From the NCBI GenBank assembly GCA_016302005.1, contig JAEDOK010000005.1, forward strand, positions 1-24,398: 24,398 bases of DNA, read 5' to 3'. The stretch is from Oscillospiraceae bacterium (lineage in GTDB: Bacteria > Bacillota_A > Clostridia > Oscillospirales > Oscillospiraceae). This document shows, one piece after another, positions 1 through 7,808 of the stretch; position 1 is the first letter of the stretch; the number at the start of each line of letters is the position of its first letter. Position numbers and translations under genes: made by a program. Under the pieces are notes generated by a model. The model was not told the DNA's origin. It was given only the letters and a program-made list of their open reading frames with translations, and searched no databases.

Positions 1-1
1 T

Positions 2-184
2 TCCCCGGAGGATCTGAAAAACATCTTTAAGCGCTTCTACCGTGCGGATAAAGCCCGCGCCATGAATCACAGCTACGGACTTGGACTCCCAATCGCGGAA
101 AGCATCGCCGCCATGCACCACGGCACTATCCACGCCCAAAGCGCAAACGGTCTGAATACCTTCATCGTCGAGCTGCCGTTATAA
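2..184 (+). CDS. sensor histidine kinase, C-terminal fragment
   Basis: Only the last 60 residues lie inside the window, in frame 2 and ending in TAA. They carry the end of a GHKL-type ATP-binding domain: an F-box-like stretch (IFKRFYRADKA), then a G2 box (SYGLGLPIAESIAAMHHG), then the usual closing beta strand before the stop. This is the catalytic ATPase end of a two-component sensor kinase, which autophosphorylates and passes phosphate to a response regulator. The sensing and dimerisation parts and the partner regulator lie to the left and cannot be seen, so the signal is unknown. The family is clear; the specific system is not. The next gene on the same strand has its own promoter and is probably a separate unit. 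Confidence 0.9.
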   Translation, partial: SPEDLKNIFKRFYRADKARAMNHSYGLGLPIAESIAAMHHGTIHAQSANGLNTFIVELPL

Positions 185-215
185 TGCAAGCGTTCCGCAT
201 CCCGCTGCAGCATCC

Positions 216-244
216 TTGATATCTCTCAAGATTCATGCCATAAT
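216..244 (+). promoter_or_regulatory. predicted sigma-A promoter for the interrupted membrane-protein gene
   Basis: TTGATA (216-221) and CATAAT (239-244) are separated by 17 bases. The -10 box lies 35 bases before the ATG at 280. The match is reasonable but not perfect. Confidence 0.5.
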
Positions 245-279
245 ATTCCAAGAAAAACCGCATGGAAAGGAGCGTTTTA

Positions 280-1281
280 ATGGAGCCCGAGAAAGCCGAC
301 ACCGCTCCCGCCAAGGGAAAATATCAAAAAATCGAACGGTGTCTCGGTAGATTTGTATGGAAGCTCGCCGTATGGCTGGTGATTTGCATGCCGATCGCAT
401 TTATCATGGTTGAGGTGATCGGCACACTGCATTTTTATCGCTATCCAAAGATCACGATGTGGACGATTCTCTTTTTCTGCCTCGCCTTGCTGCCAACGGG
501 CTGCGTTCTGATCACAAGGAAGCTTAAGCTCAAGCGTGTGACGAAATCCATCATCAGAAAGCTCTGCGCGTTATACCTTCCAATCAGCTTTTTTTGCTCC
601 TGCTTGTGCCTTGGTGGCTCCGAAACGACGGATTTTCGCTATTACAGACAGTTGGATGCACAATGTCTCGCAAACCGTTCGGAGGTTTTTCAGGCGCTGT
701 TCCCCACATGGCCGCATTGTTTTATCAATGAAGCGCAGCCAAACGGCGATATAGAAACGGTTTATCTGGATGCCCATTACTATTACCGCAACCTACCGGC
801 GCTTGACTATACTTATGACATCTACGCCGAGTGGCCGCTGGAGCAAGAGAAATTCGAAAGCGAGATCACGCGCGTCACAGAGCTTTTTGAAACAAAAGCA
901 GCGGAGCATCCGTATTATACCAATCACCAATTAAAATGTGCAACGCACATTTTAATTGCGATACCGTGATTGGTACGAGACGTATTTTCGCGATGCTTAC
1001 CTTATCATCGCGAAAATGCAACGCCGGAACGGCGTTGAAAACCGATTAAAATGAATATTTTAATCGGTTTTCAGTATTACAAGTATGTGACGATGCAAAA
1101 AGGCGCTTATACCTGTCTGTTCTACTGTCGAGGAGACGCACCGTTTGAAACAGTGAGGGACAGCTACACCTATTATATCTTCGCCTACGACCCGCAAACG
1201 AACAAGGTGCGCTACATCATGTGCGACAGCCTTGAAAACGGCGCCGATCAGCCATATTATCTCGAGCTGGATTGGGAATAA
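280..1281 (+). pseudogene. hypothetical membrane protein gene interrupted by a 162-bp hairpin-rich insert
   Basis: The start chosen is ATG 280, with AAAGGAG at 266-272; an upstream in-frame ATG at 262 lacks a good ribosome site. The upstream part reads through three hydrophobic segments (about residues 25-50, 58-79 and 93-113) into a soluble tail rich in Tyr and acidic residues. After residue 211 the frame enters an insert at 913-1074 and stops at TGA 967. After the insert the same frame resumes (YYKYVTMQKGAY...) and ends at TAA 1279-1281. Removing the 162 bp restores a continuous 279-residue protein, so both halves belong to one gene. I do not recognise the family. A short ORF starting at ATG 1051 begins inside the insert and is probably an artefact. 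The gene is either inactivated, or read through by an unusual mechanism (see findings). Confidence 0.75.
913..1079 (+). repeat. 162-bp multi-hairpin element with TATTA flanking direct repeat
   Basis: The insert consists of four perfect inverted repeats in a row. Hairpin A has an outer stem 918-927/966-975 and an inner 14-bp stem 928-941/945-958 with a 3-base loop. Hairpin B has a 12-bp stem 984-995/1006-1017. Hairpin C has an 8-bp stem 1019-1026/1030-1037 with loop GAA. Hairpin D has a 15-bp stem 1038-1052/1057-1071 with loop GAAT. Hairpins C and D abut. TATTA at 913-917 is repeated at 1075-1079, as a target-site duplication would be. It has no ORF of its own, so if mobile it is non-autonomous (MITE-like or a palindromic repeat). 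I see no second copy in the window. Confidence 0.8.
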
Positions 1282-1297
1282 CGCAAATAGAAAAGAA

Positions 1298-1333
1298 TCG
1301 CACAGGGGCATACGCTCCTGTGCGAAAGTTTTT
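1298..1333. terminator. bidirectional intrinsic terminator between convergent genes
   Basis: A 9-bp perfect stem (1298-1306/1317-1325), extendable inward by three more pairs, is followed by AAGTTTTT on the plus strand. On the minus strand it is followed by a T-rich run (complement of 1286-1297). It sits between the ends of two convergent transcription units. Confidence 0.75.
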
Positions 1334-2186
1334 ATGGTTCTTCGTCCTCCGGCAGATCGTCGGAGGATTTTTTGCGGCGTTTGCGTGCCTTTTCCTCCTG
1401 AAGGCGGCGGGCTTTTTCTTCGCGTTTGGCAAATTCCAGCGGATCGACGCTCTCCCAGTAGGCGTCTAAGCGGTGATACTGCTCATACAGCGACCACTCG
1501 CTCGGGCTGAAATATAACAGCGCATTCAACAGCGAGAACACCTTAAACAGCGCCGCATAGACCCAAAAGAGCACGAAAAGGCACACCAAAAGCGCGAGGC
1601 AGCCGATGGCGATCTCCAGCACTGCGGGGGACTCCCCTTTGGCAAAAGCAATACAGGTATAGAGAATGGGGATTGCAGTGAGCGCCGTCAGGATGCTCGT
1701 CTCGGCAAAAATCGACCATTGAGGAATCTGCTTGCGAAGCTCGTAAACCGTTTCCGCCTCATAGACAAGCGCCTTCGCGCATTCCGCCTCACTGCCGCGC
1801 AAGGGTTCGACCTGATTACCGTATTTTTTTCGGTCAAGGAAGTAGATCACAGCGGTGATCGCGCCGGAGATCGCAAGCGGGATCAGATAGGAAAAGCAGA
1901 GCGTAAAGGCAATCACACCACCGAAGCTGCCCCGCGGGAAAGATTCTACCATCGCAGGCAGGAGCGGCATTTTGGTAAAATACTCCTCGATCAGCGTTCC
2001 GCCGATGTATAGCGCAAAATTCGCGGTACAAAGCAGCAGATTGAACAGGAAAATGACTGACCCCACCGGCTGAAGGATGCGGCAAAGCAGCTTATTCCGT
2101 TTCAGCCTGCGCTCCAACTTGATCAGCTCCTGCCATGTCGGCTGCACCTGTACGGCACTCATCGGTGTCTTCGGTTTCTTAAACAT
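1332..2186 (-). CDS. hypothetical polytopic membrane protein
   Basis: This is a 284-residue protein. The start is ATG at 2186 with GGGGAG just upstream; a longer frame to 2396 would overlap ispF and is rejected. There are four hydrophobic segments (about residues 37-63, 88-117, 160-182 and 187-215). The soluble loop between the second and third is charged. The C-terminal tail from residue 248 is strongly basic, then acidic (REEKARRLQEEKARKRRKK, then DDLPEDEEP), and probably helical and cytoplasmic. I do not recognise a family. It is the last gene of the murD-ispD-ispF operon, 25 bp after ispF, and shares the bidirectional terminator at 1298-1333. Its context suggests an envelope role, but that is only inference. 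Confidence 0.8.
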   Translation of the reverse strand: MFKKPKTPMSAVQVQPTWQELIKLERRLKRNKLLCRILQPVGSVIFLFNLLLCTANFALYIGGTLIEEYFTKMPLLPAMVESFPRGSFGGVIAFTLCFSYLIPLAISGAITAVIYFLDRKKYGNQVEPLRGSEAECAKALVYEAETVYELRKQIPQWSIFAETSILTALTAIPILYTCIAFAKGESPAVLEIAIGCLALLVCLFVLFWVYAALFKVFSLLNALLYFSPSEWSLYEQYHRLDAYWESVDPLEFAKREEKARRLQEEKARKRRKKSSDDLPEDEEP

Positions 2187-2211
2187 CGTAGGCTCCCCTT
2201 TCTCTATTTCA

Positions 2212-2691
2212 TCAATTGTTTGTTTCCTCAAGCAAGCAGACCGCATGGCAGGCAATGCCCTCGCCGCTGCCGGTGAAGCCAAGCCCTTCCTCTGTTGTCG
2301 CTTTGATATTAATCCGCCCGAGCGGAATACGCAAGGTCTTTGCAAGCTTCTCGCACATCTGCGGAATATAGTCCTTGAGCTTCGGACGCTGGGCAAGCAC
2401 AGTCACATCGACATTGCCGACACGGTATCCCTGTTCCGTCAGCCGTTCCATAACCGTTTGCAATAAACGCATACTCGATATGCCGCGATATCGCTCATCA
2501 TTATCGGGAAACAGAACGCCGATGTCACGCATTGCCGCAGCGCCCAAGAGGGCATCCATGACCGCGTGAGTCAGTACATCTGCGTCCGAGTGTCCGTCCA
2601 GTCCGCGTTCAAAGGGGATTTCTACGCCGCCGAGGATAAGCTTTCTCCCCTCTGTCAAGCGGTGGACATCATAGCCGTGTCCGATTCTCAT
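2212..2691 (-). CDS. ispF: 2-C-methyl-D-erythritol 2,4-cyclodiphosphate synthase
   Basis: IspF converts CDP-ME 2-phosphate to the cyclic diphosphate MEcPP with release of CMP, the fifth step of the MEP isoprenoid pathway. The 159-residue length is normal for the family. Visible motifs are the N-terminal GHGYDVHR with metal ligands D8 and H10, then [10 protein letters not shown] around residues 34-43 with the third metal ligand H42, then [11 protein letters not shown], and the C-terminal [15 protein letters not shown]. The start is ATG 2691, which overlaps the ispD stop by 4 bases (ATGA), so translation is probably coupled to ispD. IspD and IspF make consecutive intermediates but one, and are often adjacent or fused; here they are separate. 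Confidence 0.97.
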   Translation of the reverse strand: MRIGHGYDVHRLTEGRKLILGGVEIPFERGLDGHSDADVLTHAVMDALLGAAAMRDIGVLFPDNDERYRGISSMRLLQTVMERLTEQGYRVGNVDVTVLAQRPKLKDYIPQMCEKLAKTLRIPLGRINIKATTEEGLGFTGSGEGIACHAVCLLEETNN

Positions 2692-3371
2692 CTTGTTTCC
2701 CTCCGTTTTAGAATTGCCTCTGCCAAAATCAAGTCGGACGGCACGGTAATTTTCAGATTTTCTTCCTCTCCCGCCGTCAAATGCACGGGATATCCCGCAG
2801 CCTCCATTGCAGAGCAATCGTCCGTCAGCGGAAGATTTTGCGCCAATGCCGCCTGCAGTGCCCTCCGAATTGCCTCCGTTCGAAACGCCTGCGGTGTCTG
2901 CACGGCAAAAAGCGTGCTGCGGTCGGGCGTCTGCGCGACGATTCCGTTTCGCGCGACCTTGATTGTGTCATGCACCGGGATTGCAGGTGCGGCTGCGCCG
3001 TATTGCGCTGCGGCAGCGATGGTCTCCTCTATGACACGCACCGTAACCAGCGGGCGCGCTCCGTCGTGGATGGCGACCAGTTCGGTACGAACCGCCTCCA
3101 AACCGCGCAGCACCGATTCGGCACGGCTGCTTCCGCCTTCTATAACAGCACAAAGCCCTTTTGCATCCCGCTCGCAAAGCTCCTTTACTTCCTGCATCAG
3201 CTCTTTGCGGGTGACGATGATAAAATCCGTGATTTTCTCACTTGCGGCAAGGGCGCGCAATGTGCGCAGCAGCAGCGGAACGCCGCCGAGAGGGGTCATT
3301 ATTTTATCAATGCCGCACATCCGCTGCGCCGATCCGGCGGCAACGATCACGGCAGAACAGCCTTGTTTCAT
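2688..3371 (-). CDS. ispD: 2-C-methyl-D-erythritol 4-phosphate cytidylyltransferase
   Basis: IspD joins CTP and MEP to give CDP-ME and pyrophosphate in the cytoplasmic MEP pathway. The protein has 227 residues, the usual size. Motifs: the nucleotide-binding AAGSAQRM at residues 11-18 with a basic residue (K23) in the following loop, [14 protein letters not shown] at 78-91, the metal-binding HDGARP at 102-107, [14 protein letters not shown] at 159-172, and TDDCSAME at 183-190. The usual PKQ after the first motif is replaced by DKIMTPLGG, a mild divergence. ATG 3371 begins one base after the murD TAG, and the end overlaps ispF by 4 bases, so all three are one transcription unit. Confidence 0.96.
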   Translation of the reverse strand: MKQGCSAVIVAAGSAQRMCGIDKIMTPLGGVPLLLRTLRALAASEKITDFIIVTRKELMQEVKELCERDAKGLCAVIEGGSSRAESVLRGLEAVRTELVAIHDGARPLVTVRVIEETIAAAAQYGAAAPAIPVHDTIKVARNGIVAQTPDRSTLFAVQTPQAFRTEAIRRALQAALAQNLPLTDDCSAMEAAGYPVHLTAGEEENLKITVPSDLILAEAILKRRETR

Positions 3372-3372
3372 T

Positions 3373-4734
3373 CTAAAGCTCCATTACCGTTTTTTTGAAT
3401 TCCGCGCCGCGCACCATAAAATTCTTGAATTTATCAAACGCCGCGCTTGCGGGAGAGAGCAATACGACATCTCCGCACTCCGCTCTGTCCGCCGCAGCGT
3501 GTACCGCTTCATAAAAATCCTCGATCTCCATAATTTCGGGGCAGCCTGCGCTCGCACGCGCCGCTTGGGCGATCTTGCCGCCTGTCGCGCCGGTGCAGAC
3601 AAGAAGCTTGACATGCGCGGCGATCTCAGGGCCGAGAACGTCATAGGGAATATGCTTGTCATAGCCGCCCGCAATGAGAATTACTTTTTGCGAGAAACTG
3701 CGCAGACCGGCGATTGTGCGGCTCGGAGACGAGGCGATAGAGTCATTATAAAACGACACGCCGTCCTTCACGCGCACCAGCTCAATGCGGTGCTCCACGC
3801 CGCCGAAGCTTTTTGCGACCGCGCGCACATCGTCATCGGTCACAAGTCCCTCCGTGGCAAGAATTGCAGCCATATAGTTTTCAACATTATGCAGTCCGGG
3901 GATCAGAATATCGCTCCGGCGCAAAATCTCACGCTCCCCGCGGCGAATCGCGCCGTCTTGGAAGTACACGCCGTTTTCGACGCGCTCCTGCCTTGAAAAG
4001 CACTTGACCGTTCCCCTCGCCTCTGCGGCAAAGGAATCGGTGATGGCGTTGTCACGGTTGACGATCAGCACATCCGACGCGCCCTGATAATGGAAGATAT
4101 TCTTTTTCGCGCTTACATATTCGTCCATATCGCGGTGCATATCCAAATGGTTCGGCGCGAGATTCGTCACGACCGCAATATGGCAGCTATGGTGCAGATC
4201 CATAAGCTGGAAGGAGCTTAGCTCCAAAACGACCAGATCCGTCTCAAGCATTTGCTCCGTCTGATCCAGTAGCGGCGTGCCGATGTTGCCGCCGAGCCAG
4301 ACGCGATGCCCGGCGTGCCGCAACAGCTCCGCGATCAGTGTCGCCGTGGTCGTCTTGCCGTCGGAACCGGTCACGCCGATGATCGGGCAAGGGCAGACCT
4401 CAAAAAACGCCTCCATCTCGCTGGTGATCCGTGTTCCTGCCGCCCGCAGCGCCAGCAGCTCCGGCTTATCGGGATGCAGTCCCGGGGTACGGAAAGCAAT
4501 GTCACCGCTGATGTCCTCTAAATAGCCTTCTCCGAGATGCAGCTTTGCGCCCATTTGCTCCAAGGTCAGCAGCTCTTCATCCAGCTTCTCACGGGGCGTG
4601 CGGTCGCAGCCGGTTACGTCGATCCCGTGCTCCAACAAAAGTCGCACAAGCGGGCGGTTGCTCACGCCAAGTCCGAGAACGAGCACCTTCTTATTTTTCA
4701 GACGGTCCAAATACGCGTCCAGTTCCAAAAACAA
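3373..4734 (-). CDS. murD: UDP-N-acetylmuramoyl-L-alanine--D-glutamate ligase
   Basis: MurD adds D-glutamate to UDP-MurNAc-L-Ala using ATP, an early cytoplasmic step of peptidoglycan synthesis. The 453 residues carry an N-terminal Rossmann-like domain (VLVLGLGVSNRPL), the ATP-binding P-loop GVTGSDGKTTT at 120-130, the central ELSSFQL, NHLDMH at 195-200, and the lysine K210 in the YVSAKK segment, which is the expected carbamylated lysine. The C-terminal ligase domain contains GGYDKHIPYD and LLSPASAAFDKFKNF. No ATG or GTG fits; TTG at 4734 behind GGAAAAGAGG is the start. It leads the murD-ispD-ispF-membrane protein operon from the promoter at 4771-4799. Confidence 0.96.
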   Translation of the reverse strand: MFLELDAYLDRLKNKKVLVLGLGVSNRPLVRLLLEHGIDVTGCDRTPREKLDEELLTLEQMGAKLHLGEGYLEDISGDIAFRTPGLHPDKPELLALRAAGTRITSEMEAFFEVCPCPIIGVTGSDGKTTTATLIAELLRHAGHRVWLGGNIGTPLLDQTEQMLETDLVVLELSSFQLMDLHHSCHIAVVTNLAPNHLDMHRDMDEYVSAKKNIFHYQGASDVLIVNRDNAITDSFAAEARGTVKCFSRQERVENGVYFQDGAIRRGEREILRRSDILIPGLHNVENYMAAILATEGLVTDDDVRAVAKSFGGVEHRIELVRVKDGVSFYNDSIASSPSRTIAGLRSFSQKVILIAGGYDKHIPYDVLGPEIAAHVKLLVCTGATGGKIAQAARASAGCPEIMEIEDFYEAVHAAADRAECGDVVLLSPASAAFDKFKNFMVRGAEFKKTVMEL

Positions 4735-4770
4735 CGCCTCTTTTCCGCAGTATGTCGATTTCTTTTCTAT

Positions 4771-4799
4771 ATTATAGCCGACAAAAAGAAAATTTGCAA
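4771..4799 (-). promoter_or_regulatory. sigma-A promoter of the murD operon
   Basis: On the minus strand TTGCAA (4794-4799) and TATAAT (4771-4776) are separated by 17 bases, 37 bases before the TTG start of murD. It is divergent from, and only a few bases away from, the rnpB promoter. Confidence 0.8.
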
Positions 4800-4804
4800 T
4801 CCGT

Positions 4805-4833
4805 TTGACAAAGGAAGAAAAATAAAGTACAAT
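4805..4833 (+). promoter_or_regulatory. strong sigma-A promoter of rnpB
   Basis: A perfect TTGACA (4805-4810) and TACAAT (4828-4833) are separated by 17 bases. The predicted transcription start, about 4840, matches the 5' edge of the RNase P RNA. Confidence 0.9.
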
Positions 4834-4841
4834 ATACCGGT

Positions 4842-5290
4842 GACCGGAACGGACAGCCGCGTGAATTTGCCGAAAGGCGCTTTCATGAGGAAAGTCCGGG
4901 CTCCGCAGGGCAAGGATAACGGGTAACGCCCGCCGAAGGCGACTTCAGGAAAAGTGCAACAGAGATATACCGCCTTGTCAAAGATTCCAACGAAACCCGG
5001 TAAAGCGTTTTCGTTGGAAAGAGGAGGCGCAGCGGAATGACCAAGCTTTGCCGCTTGCGGCGAAGCGCGGGATATGGAGCTTGTGCTGACGAGGTAAGGG
5101 TGGAAAGGCGAGGTAAGAGCTCACCCGCCGCATGGGAACATCGCGGCGCTGTAAACTCTATCCGGAGCAACACCGTGGAGGAGACACATGGTCTGCCCGA
5201 CCGTCTCCGAGGAGGTGGCTTGAGCGTATCGGCAACGATACGTCGAGATAGATGGCTGTCGATCACAGAACCCGGCTTATAGTTCCGATC
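4842..5290 (+). ncRNA. rnpB: RNase P RNA (M1 RNA), catalytic subunit
   Basis: This is the ribozyme that cleaves the 5' leader from tRNA precursors. The universally conserved P4-region block GAGGAAAGTCCGGGCTCC is present near 4887, and the partner near the 3' end, ACAGAACCCGGCTTA, is at about 5267-5281. In between are GGTAAGGGTGGAAAGGCG and a following GGTAAGAGCTCACC, typical of the P10/P12 region. The P1 closing helix can be drawn as CGGAAC (4845-4850) with GTTCCG (5282-5287), which sets the approximate ends. About 445 nt is somewhat long, consistent with extended peripheral helices in clostridia. It has its own promoter and terminator. Exact 5' and 3' ends are estimates. Confidence 0.95.
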
Positions 5291-5292
5291 AT

Positions 5293-5328
5293 AAAAAAAC
5301 AGAGCGCTTTGCGGCGCTCTGTTTTTTA
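5293..5328. terminator. bidirectional terminator shared by rnpB and tcdA
   Basis: A 9-bp perfect stem ACAGAGCGC/GCGCTCTGT (5299-5307/5314-5322) is flanked by A7 on the left and T6 on the right, so it works in both directions. The TAA stop of tcdA lies inside the T run. Confidence 0.9.
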
Positions 5329-6039
5329 TGTGGTTTCGGTAAGCCGCTGTACAACATAGCCTGCAAGCATCAGTCCCGCGCAGGACGGAACCCATGAGAC
5401 GGACGCGGGAATGCTTCTTCTGCCCGGGGGCGGAGTTTCTAGGTCAGCAGGCGTTCTCGGCAGCTCCTCGCTGTAAAGCACGGTATGGTGCAAAATGCCC
5501 CGGTTTCGCAGCTCTCTGCGCATCACACGGGCTAAGTGGCAGCCGCTCGTCTTTGAGATATCGGTAATGCAGAAGCGCGTCGGGTCGAGCTTATTGCCGG
5601 TGCCCATCGCGCTGACAATGGGAATGCCTCGCTCGATTGCCGTTTGAATCAGGCTCAGCTTGCAGGAGACTAAATCGATTGCGTCCACAATATAATCATA
5701 GCGCTCCGCAAAAAAAGCTTCCTTATTCTCCTCGCGATAGAGTAGCGGCATTGAGGTCGCACGGCAAAGCGGATTAATGTCTCTGATTCGCGCCGCCATC
5801 ACATCGGACTTATACTGTCCGAGGGTCGAGTGCAGCGCGCAGAGCTGGCGGTTCAGATTTGAGATGCCGACGGTATCGCTGTCCACCAAGGTCAGTGCAC
5901 CGACGCCCGCGCGTGCCAAGCCCTCGGCGACATAGCTTCCGACGCCGCCGATGCCGAAAACGATCACATGTGCCTGACGCAGCCGCTGCATCGCCTCCGC
6001 ACCAAACAGCATTTCCTGCCGAATAAAGGGATTTTCCAT
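5326..6039 (-). CDS. tcdA: tRNA threonylcarbamoyladenosine dehydratase (E1/ThiF-like)
   Basis: TcdA (CsdL) uses ATP to cyclise t6A at position 37 of ANN-decoding tRNAs to ct6A. The 237 residues have the E1-like fold: the nucleotide-binding GIGGVGSYVAEGLARAGVG at about 29-47, then VDSDTVGISNLNRQ at 52-65 with the conserved Arg, K77, and DAIDLVSCKLSLI. The tail SVSWVPSCAGLMLAGYVVQRL is typical of this subgroup rather than MoeB or ThiF. The start is ATG 6039 with GAGG upstream; a longer frame into the neighbour is rejected. It lies 49 bp after the foldase gene with a strong hairpin in the gap, and may be partly uncoupled from it. Confidence 0.92.
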   Translation of the reverse strand: MENPFIRQEMLFGAEAMQRLRQAHVIVFGIGGVGSYVAEGLARAGVGALTLVDSDTVGISNLNRQLCALHSTLGQYKSDVMAARIRDINPLCRATSMPLLYREENKEAFFAERYDYIVDAIDLVSCKLSLIQTAIERGIPIVSAMGTGNKLDPTRFCITDISKTSGCHLARVMRRELRNRGILHHTVLYSEELPRTPADLETPPPGRRSIPASVSWVPSCAGLMLAGYVVQRLTETT

Positions 6040-6057
6040 TCCTGTTTCCTCATATAA

Positions 6058-6085
6058 TTTAGGGCGCCGAGACCGGCGCCCTAAA
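6058..6085 (-). terminator. 12-bp hairpin between foldase gene and tcdA (weak terminator or mRNA stabiliser)
   Basis: A perfect 12-bp inverted repeat (6058-6069/6074-6085) with a 4-base loop lies just past the foldase stop. The minus strand shows only TTATAT after it rather than a T run, so partial termination or 3'-end protection is as likely as full termination. Confidence 0.5.
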
Positions 6086-6088
6086 GGG

Positions 6089-7609
6089 TTAACTTGCTTG
6101 CATAACGAGGTCGACATTTCCTCCCATAGCGGCATCCTCATCATAACCGCAATTGGCTCTCGCCGCCTCGGTGATATTTTCATACCACTCATTCGTGATC
6201 TTATTCGAGACGCTGACTGCCTGATGCGTCTCACCGGAGCCGGTAATGTAGATGAAAATCGTACCGCTGCTCGTCTCAAAGGAAGCAAAGTCTCCTGCCT
6301 TGTGCTCCTCCAAGCCCCAGTTGAACAGTTCCTTGCTTACACCTGCCATAGAATTGCGCATCAGATTTTCGATAGAGCCGTCAGAATCCTCACCGACATA
6401 TTCCTGAACCAGCGCACGGAAGTTCTCCTCAGAGCCGTCCGCCTCGAGAGAAGCCTCAATCGCAGCAACCTTCTCTGCCGCTGTTGTTTCGCCTTCTTCC
6501 AGTTCCTCGGGATCCGCGGCAACAGACAGCTCAATGGCATTATAAGACGCGTAATCGCCCTTCGCTGCGAGCTTCAAAACATAATAGACATCGTCCTTCT
6601 CAAAGAGCTTAACATTCTCGCCGTTGACGGAAGCGGTGTCAAAAATCCACGCCGCAGCCTCCTCGCCGTAGGAGCTGGTCACGGAAGCCTTCGTGTAGTC
6701 CGCACAGACCGTGACCTTTTCATCGTCGAGATCAAATTCCTTTGCCATTGCCTCTGCATCAGTCTTTGCAGCCATCTTGTCTTCCTTGGTCGGCTCGGCA
6801 GTGGTTCCGTCCTCGTTGGTTTCAGCATAATCGGAAGGCTTAGCAGTGTAGAGATAGAAGGAAACAACATCAAAGTCTTCCGGACTCTGCTCGTAGCGCG
6901 CGGTGATCTCCGCATCGGTATAGCTCAGGCTGTCCGGATAATGCGAAGCGGTATGGACGACGATCATATAGTTACGGTAGCCCTCTTCATCGCAGCCGTC
7001 ACCAAATACGCGGGCATAAAGCTCATCCGGCTTCTCTCCCTGCGCAGTTGCGATTCCGGCAATCTCCTCGATCTCGGAGTCGATCTCTGCAAGATCCTCC
7101 TCATCGAGCGTATAGCCTGCCGCAACAGCCTCGTTGTAGATCGCATAAGTCTCAACAATGGTATCCTTCGTCGCGGAAGCGAAGACCTGCGCCCAGGTCA
7201 CATCCTCATAAACGCCTTCTTCGTTCGCCTGATAGTCAGCCAAGTACGAGGTGTCAACGCCGAAGATCGACAGATAGGTCAGCGCATTGGATGTGACGTT
7301 CTGCTTATCCAGCGTCGTGGAAGTATCGATTCCTAAATAGCTTGCGTAGCTCGTAAAGGAACTGACGGTGCTGTTATAGAAGAAGTTAAACTCAGGAACC
7401 TTGACCTCATGGGAGCCGACGGTAAGCACGGTACGGCTGCGCTGATAGGCGCGGAAGCCGAAAATACCTCCGAATACCAAAGCCACGATCAGCAATATGC
7501 TGATTGCAAGGATCCAGCCTTCAGACAGCTTCTTCTTTGTTTTCTTCTCGGGCACGGACGCAGGTACATTGCTATCCTGCCGCTTTTTTCTTTCACGGGA
7601 AGCGCTCAT
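6089..7609 (-). CDS. membrane-anchored SurA/PrsA-like foldase with parvulin-like domains
   Basis: The 506-residue protein has a basic cytoplasmic N terminus (residues 1-30), one transmembrane helix at about 31-53 and a long acidic extracellular part. The region around residues 60-210 is helical and resembles a SurA N-terminal chaperone domain. Two parvulin-like repeats follow. The first (about 215-355) contains VVSFYLYTA, AEAMAKEF and LFEKDDVYYVLKLA. The second (about 356-470) contains YNAIELSVA, FRALVQEY, ELFNWGLEEHKAGDFASFE and GTIFIYITG. The usual His-rich catalytic motifs of active parvulins are not evident, so it may be a holdase rather than a prolyl isomerase. It probably helps fold secreted proteins outside the membrane. 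The start is ATG 7609 behind GAGG, downstream of a good promoter. Confidence 0.75.
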   Translation of the reverse strand: MSASRERKKRQDSNVPASVPEKKTKKKLSEGWILAISILLIVALVFGGIFGFRAYQRSRTVLTVGSHEVKVPEFNFFYNSTVSSFTSYASYLGIDTSTTLDKQNVTSNALTYLSIFGVDTSYLADYQANEEGVYEDVTWAQVFASATKDTIVETYAIYNEAVAAGYTLDEEDLAEIDSEIEEIAGIATAQGEKPDELYARVFGDGCDEEGYRNYMIVVHTASHYPDSLSYTDAEITARYEQSPEDFDVVSFYLYTAKPSDYAETNEDGTTAEPTKEDKMAAKTDAEAMAKEFDLDDEKVTVCADYTKASVTSSYGEEAAAWIFDTASVNGENVKLFEKDDVYYVLKLAAKGDYASYNAIELSVAADPEELEEGETTAAEKVAAIEASLEADGSEENFRALVQEYVGEDSDGSIENLMRNSMAGVSKELFNWGLEEHKAGDFASFETSSGTIFIYITGSGETHQAVSVSNKITNEWYENITEAARANCGYDEDAAMGGNVDLVMQAS

Positions 7610-7671
7610 TTTTATTACCTCTCATTCGTGGAAATCTTCGAGCATGATCGCTCGAATATACAACAGTAGAC

Positions 7672-7700
7672 ATTATAACTTCAATTTCCGTTTCTTGCAA
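7672..7700 (-). promoter_or_regulatory. sigma-A promoter of the foldase-tcdA unit
   Basis: On the minus strand TTGCAA (7695-7700) and TATAAT (7672-7677) are separated by 17 bases. The 5' UTR contains a 7-bp hairpin at 7637-7656 (TTCGAGC/GCTCGAA) close to the ribosome-binding site. Confidence 0.8.
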
Positions 7701-7785
7701 GTAGAAAGTGCAAAATCCGCAAAAAGTTTTGAAAAAAATTCATCGCACTCCGAAAAAGCACTTTCACAGCCTATGTACAGCCAAT

Positions 7786-7808
7786 GAAAAAGGCGGCTTA
7801 CGCCGCCT
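7786..7808 (-). terminator. intrinsic terminator of the 6S-like RNA
   Basis: On the minus strand a 7-bp GC stem AGGCGGC/GCCGCCT with a GTAA loop is followed by TTTTC. It lies immediately after the closing helix of the RNA at 7809-8010. Confidence 0.85.

Noticed and set aside
913..1079. CRISPR array or IS200/IS605 remnant
   Set aside because: The hairpins differ in sequence and there are no repeat-spacer units, and no transposase fragment is present.
1051..1281. Independent 76-codon gene
   Set aside because: Its ATG lies within hairpin D of the insert without a usable ribosome site, and its body continues the frame of the interrupted upstream gene.
2566..3996. 476-codon open frame on the plus strand
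   Set aside because: It is antisense to ispD and the murD C terminus, which have full conserved motifs. Its product has no recognisable domain and no ribosome site; high GC explains the open frame.
6098..7336. 412-codon open frame on the plus strand
   Set aside because: Antisense shadow of the foldase gene, with no ribosome site or recognisable motif.
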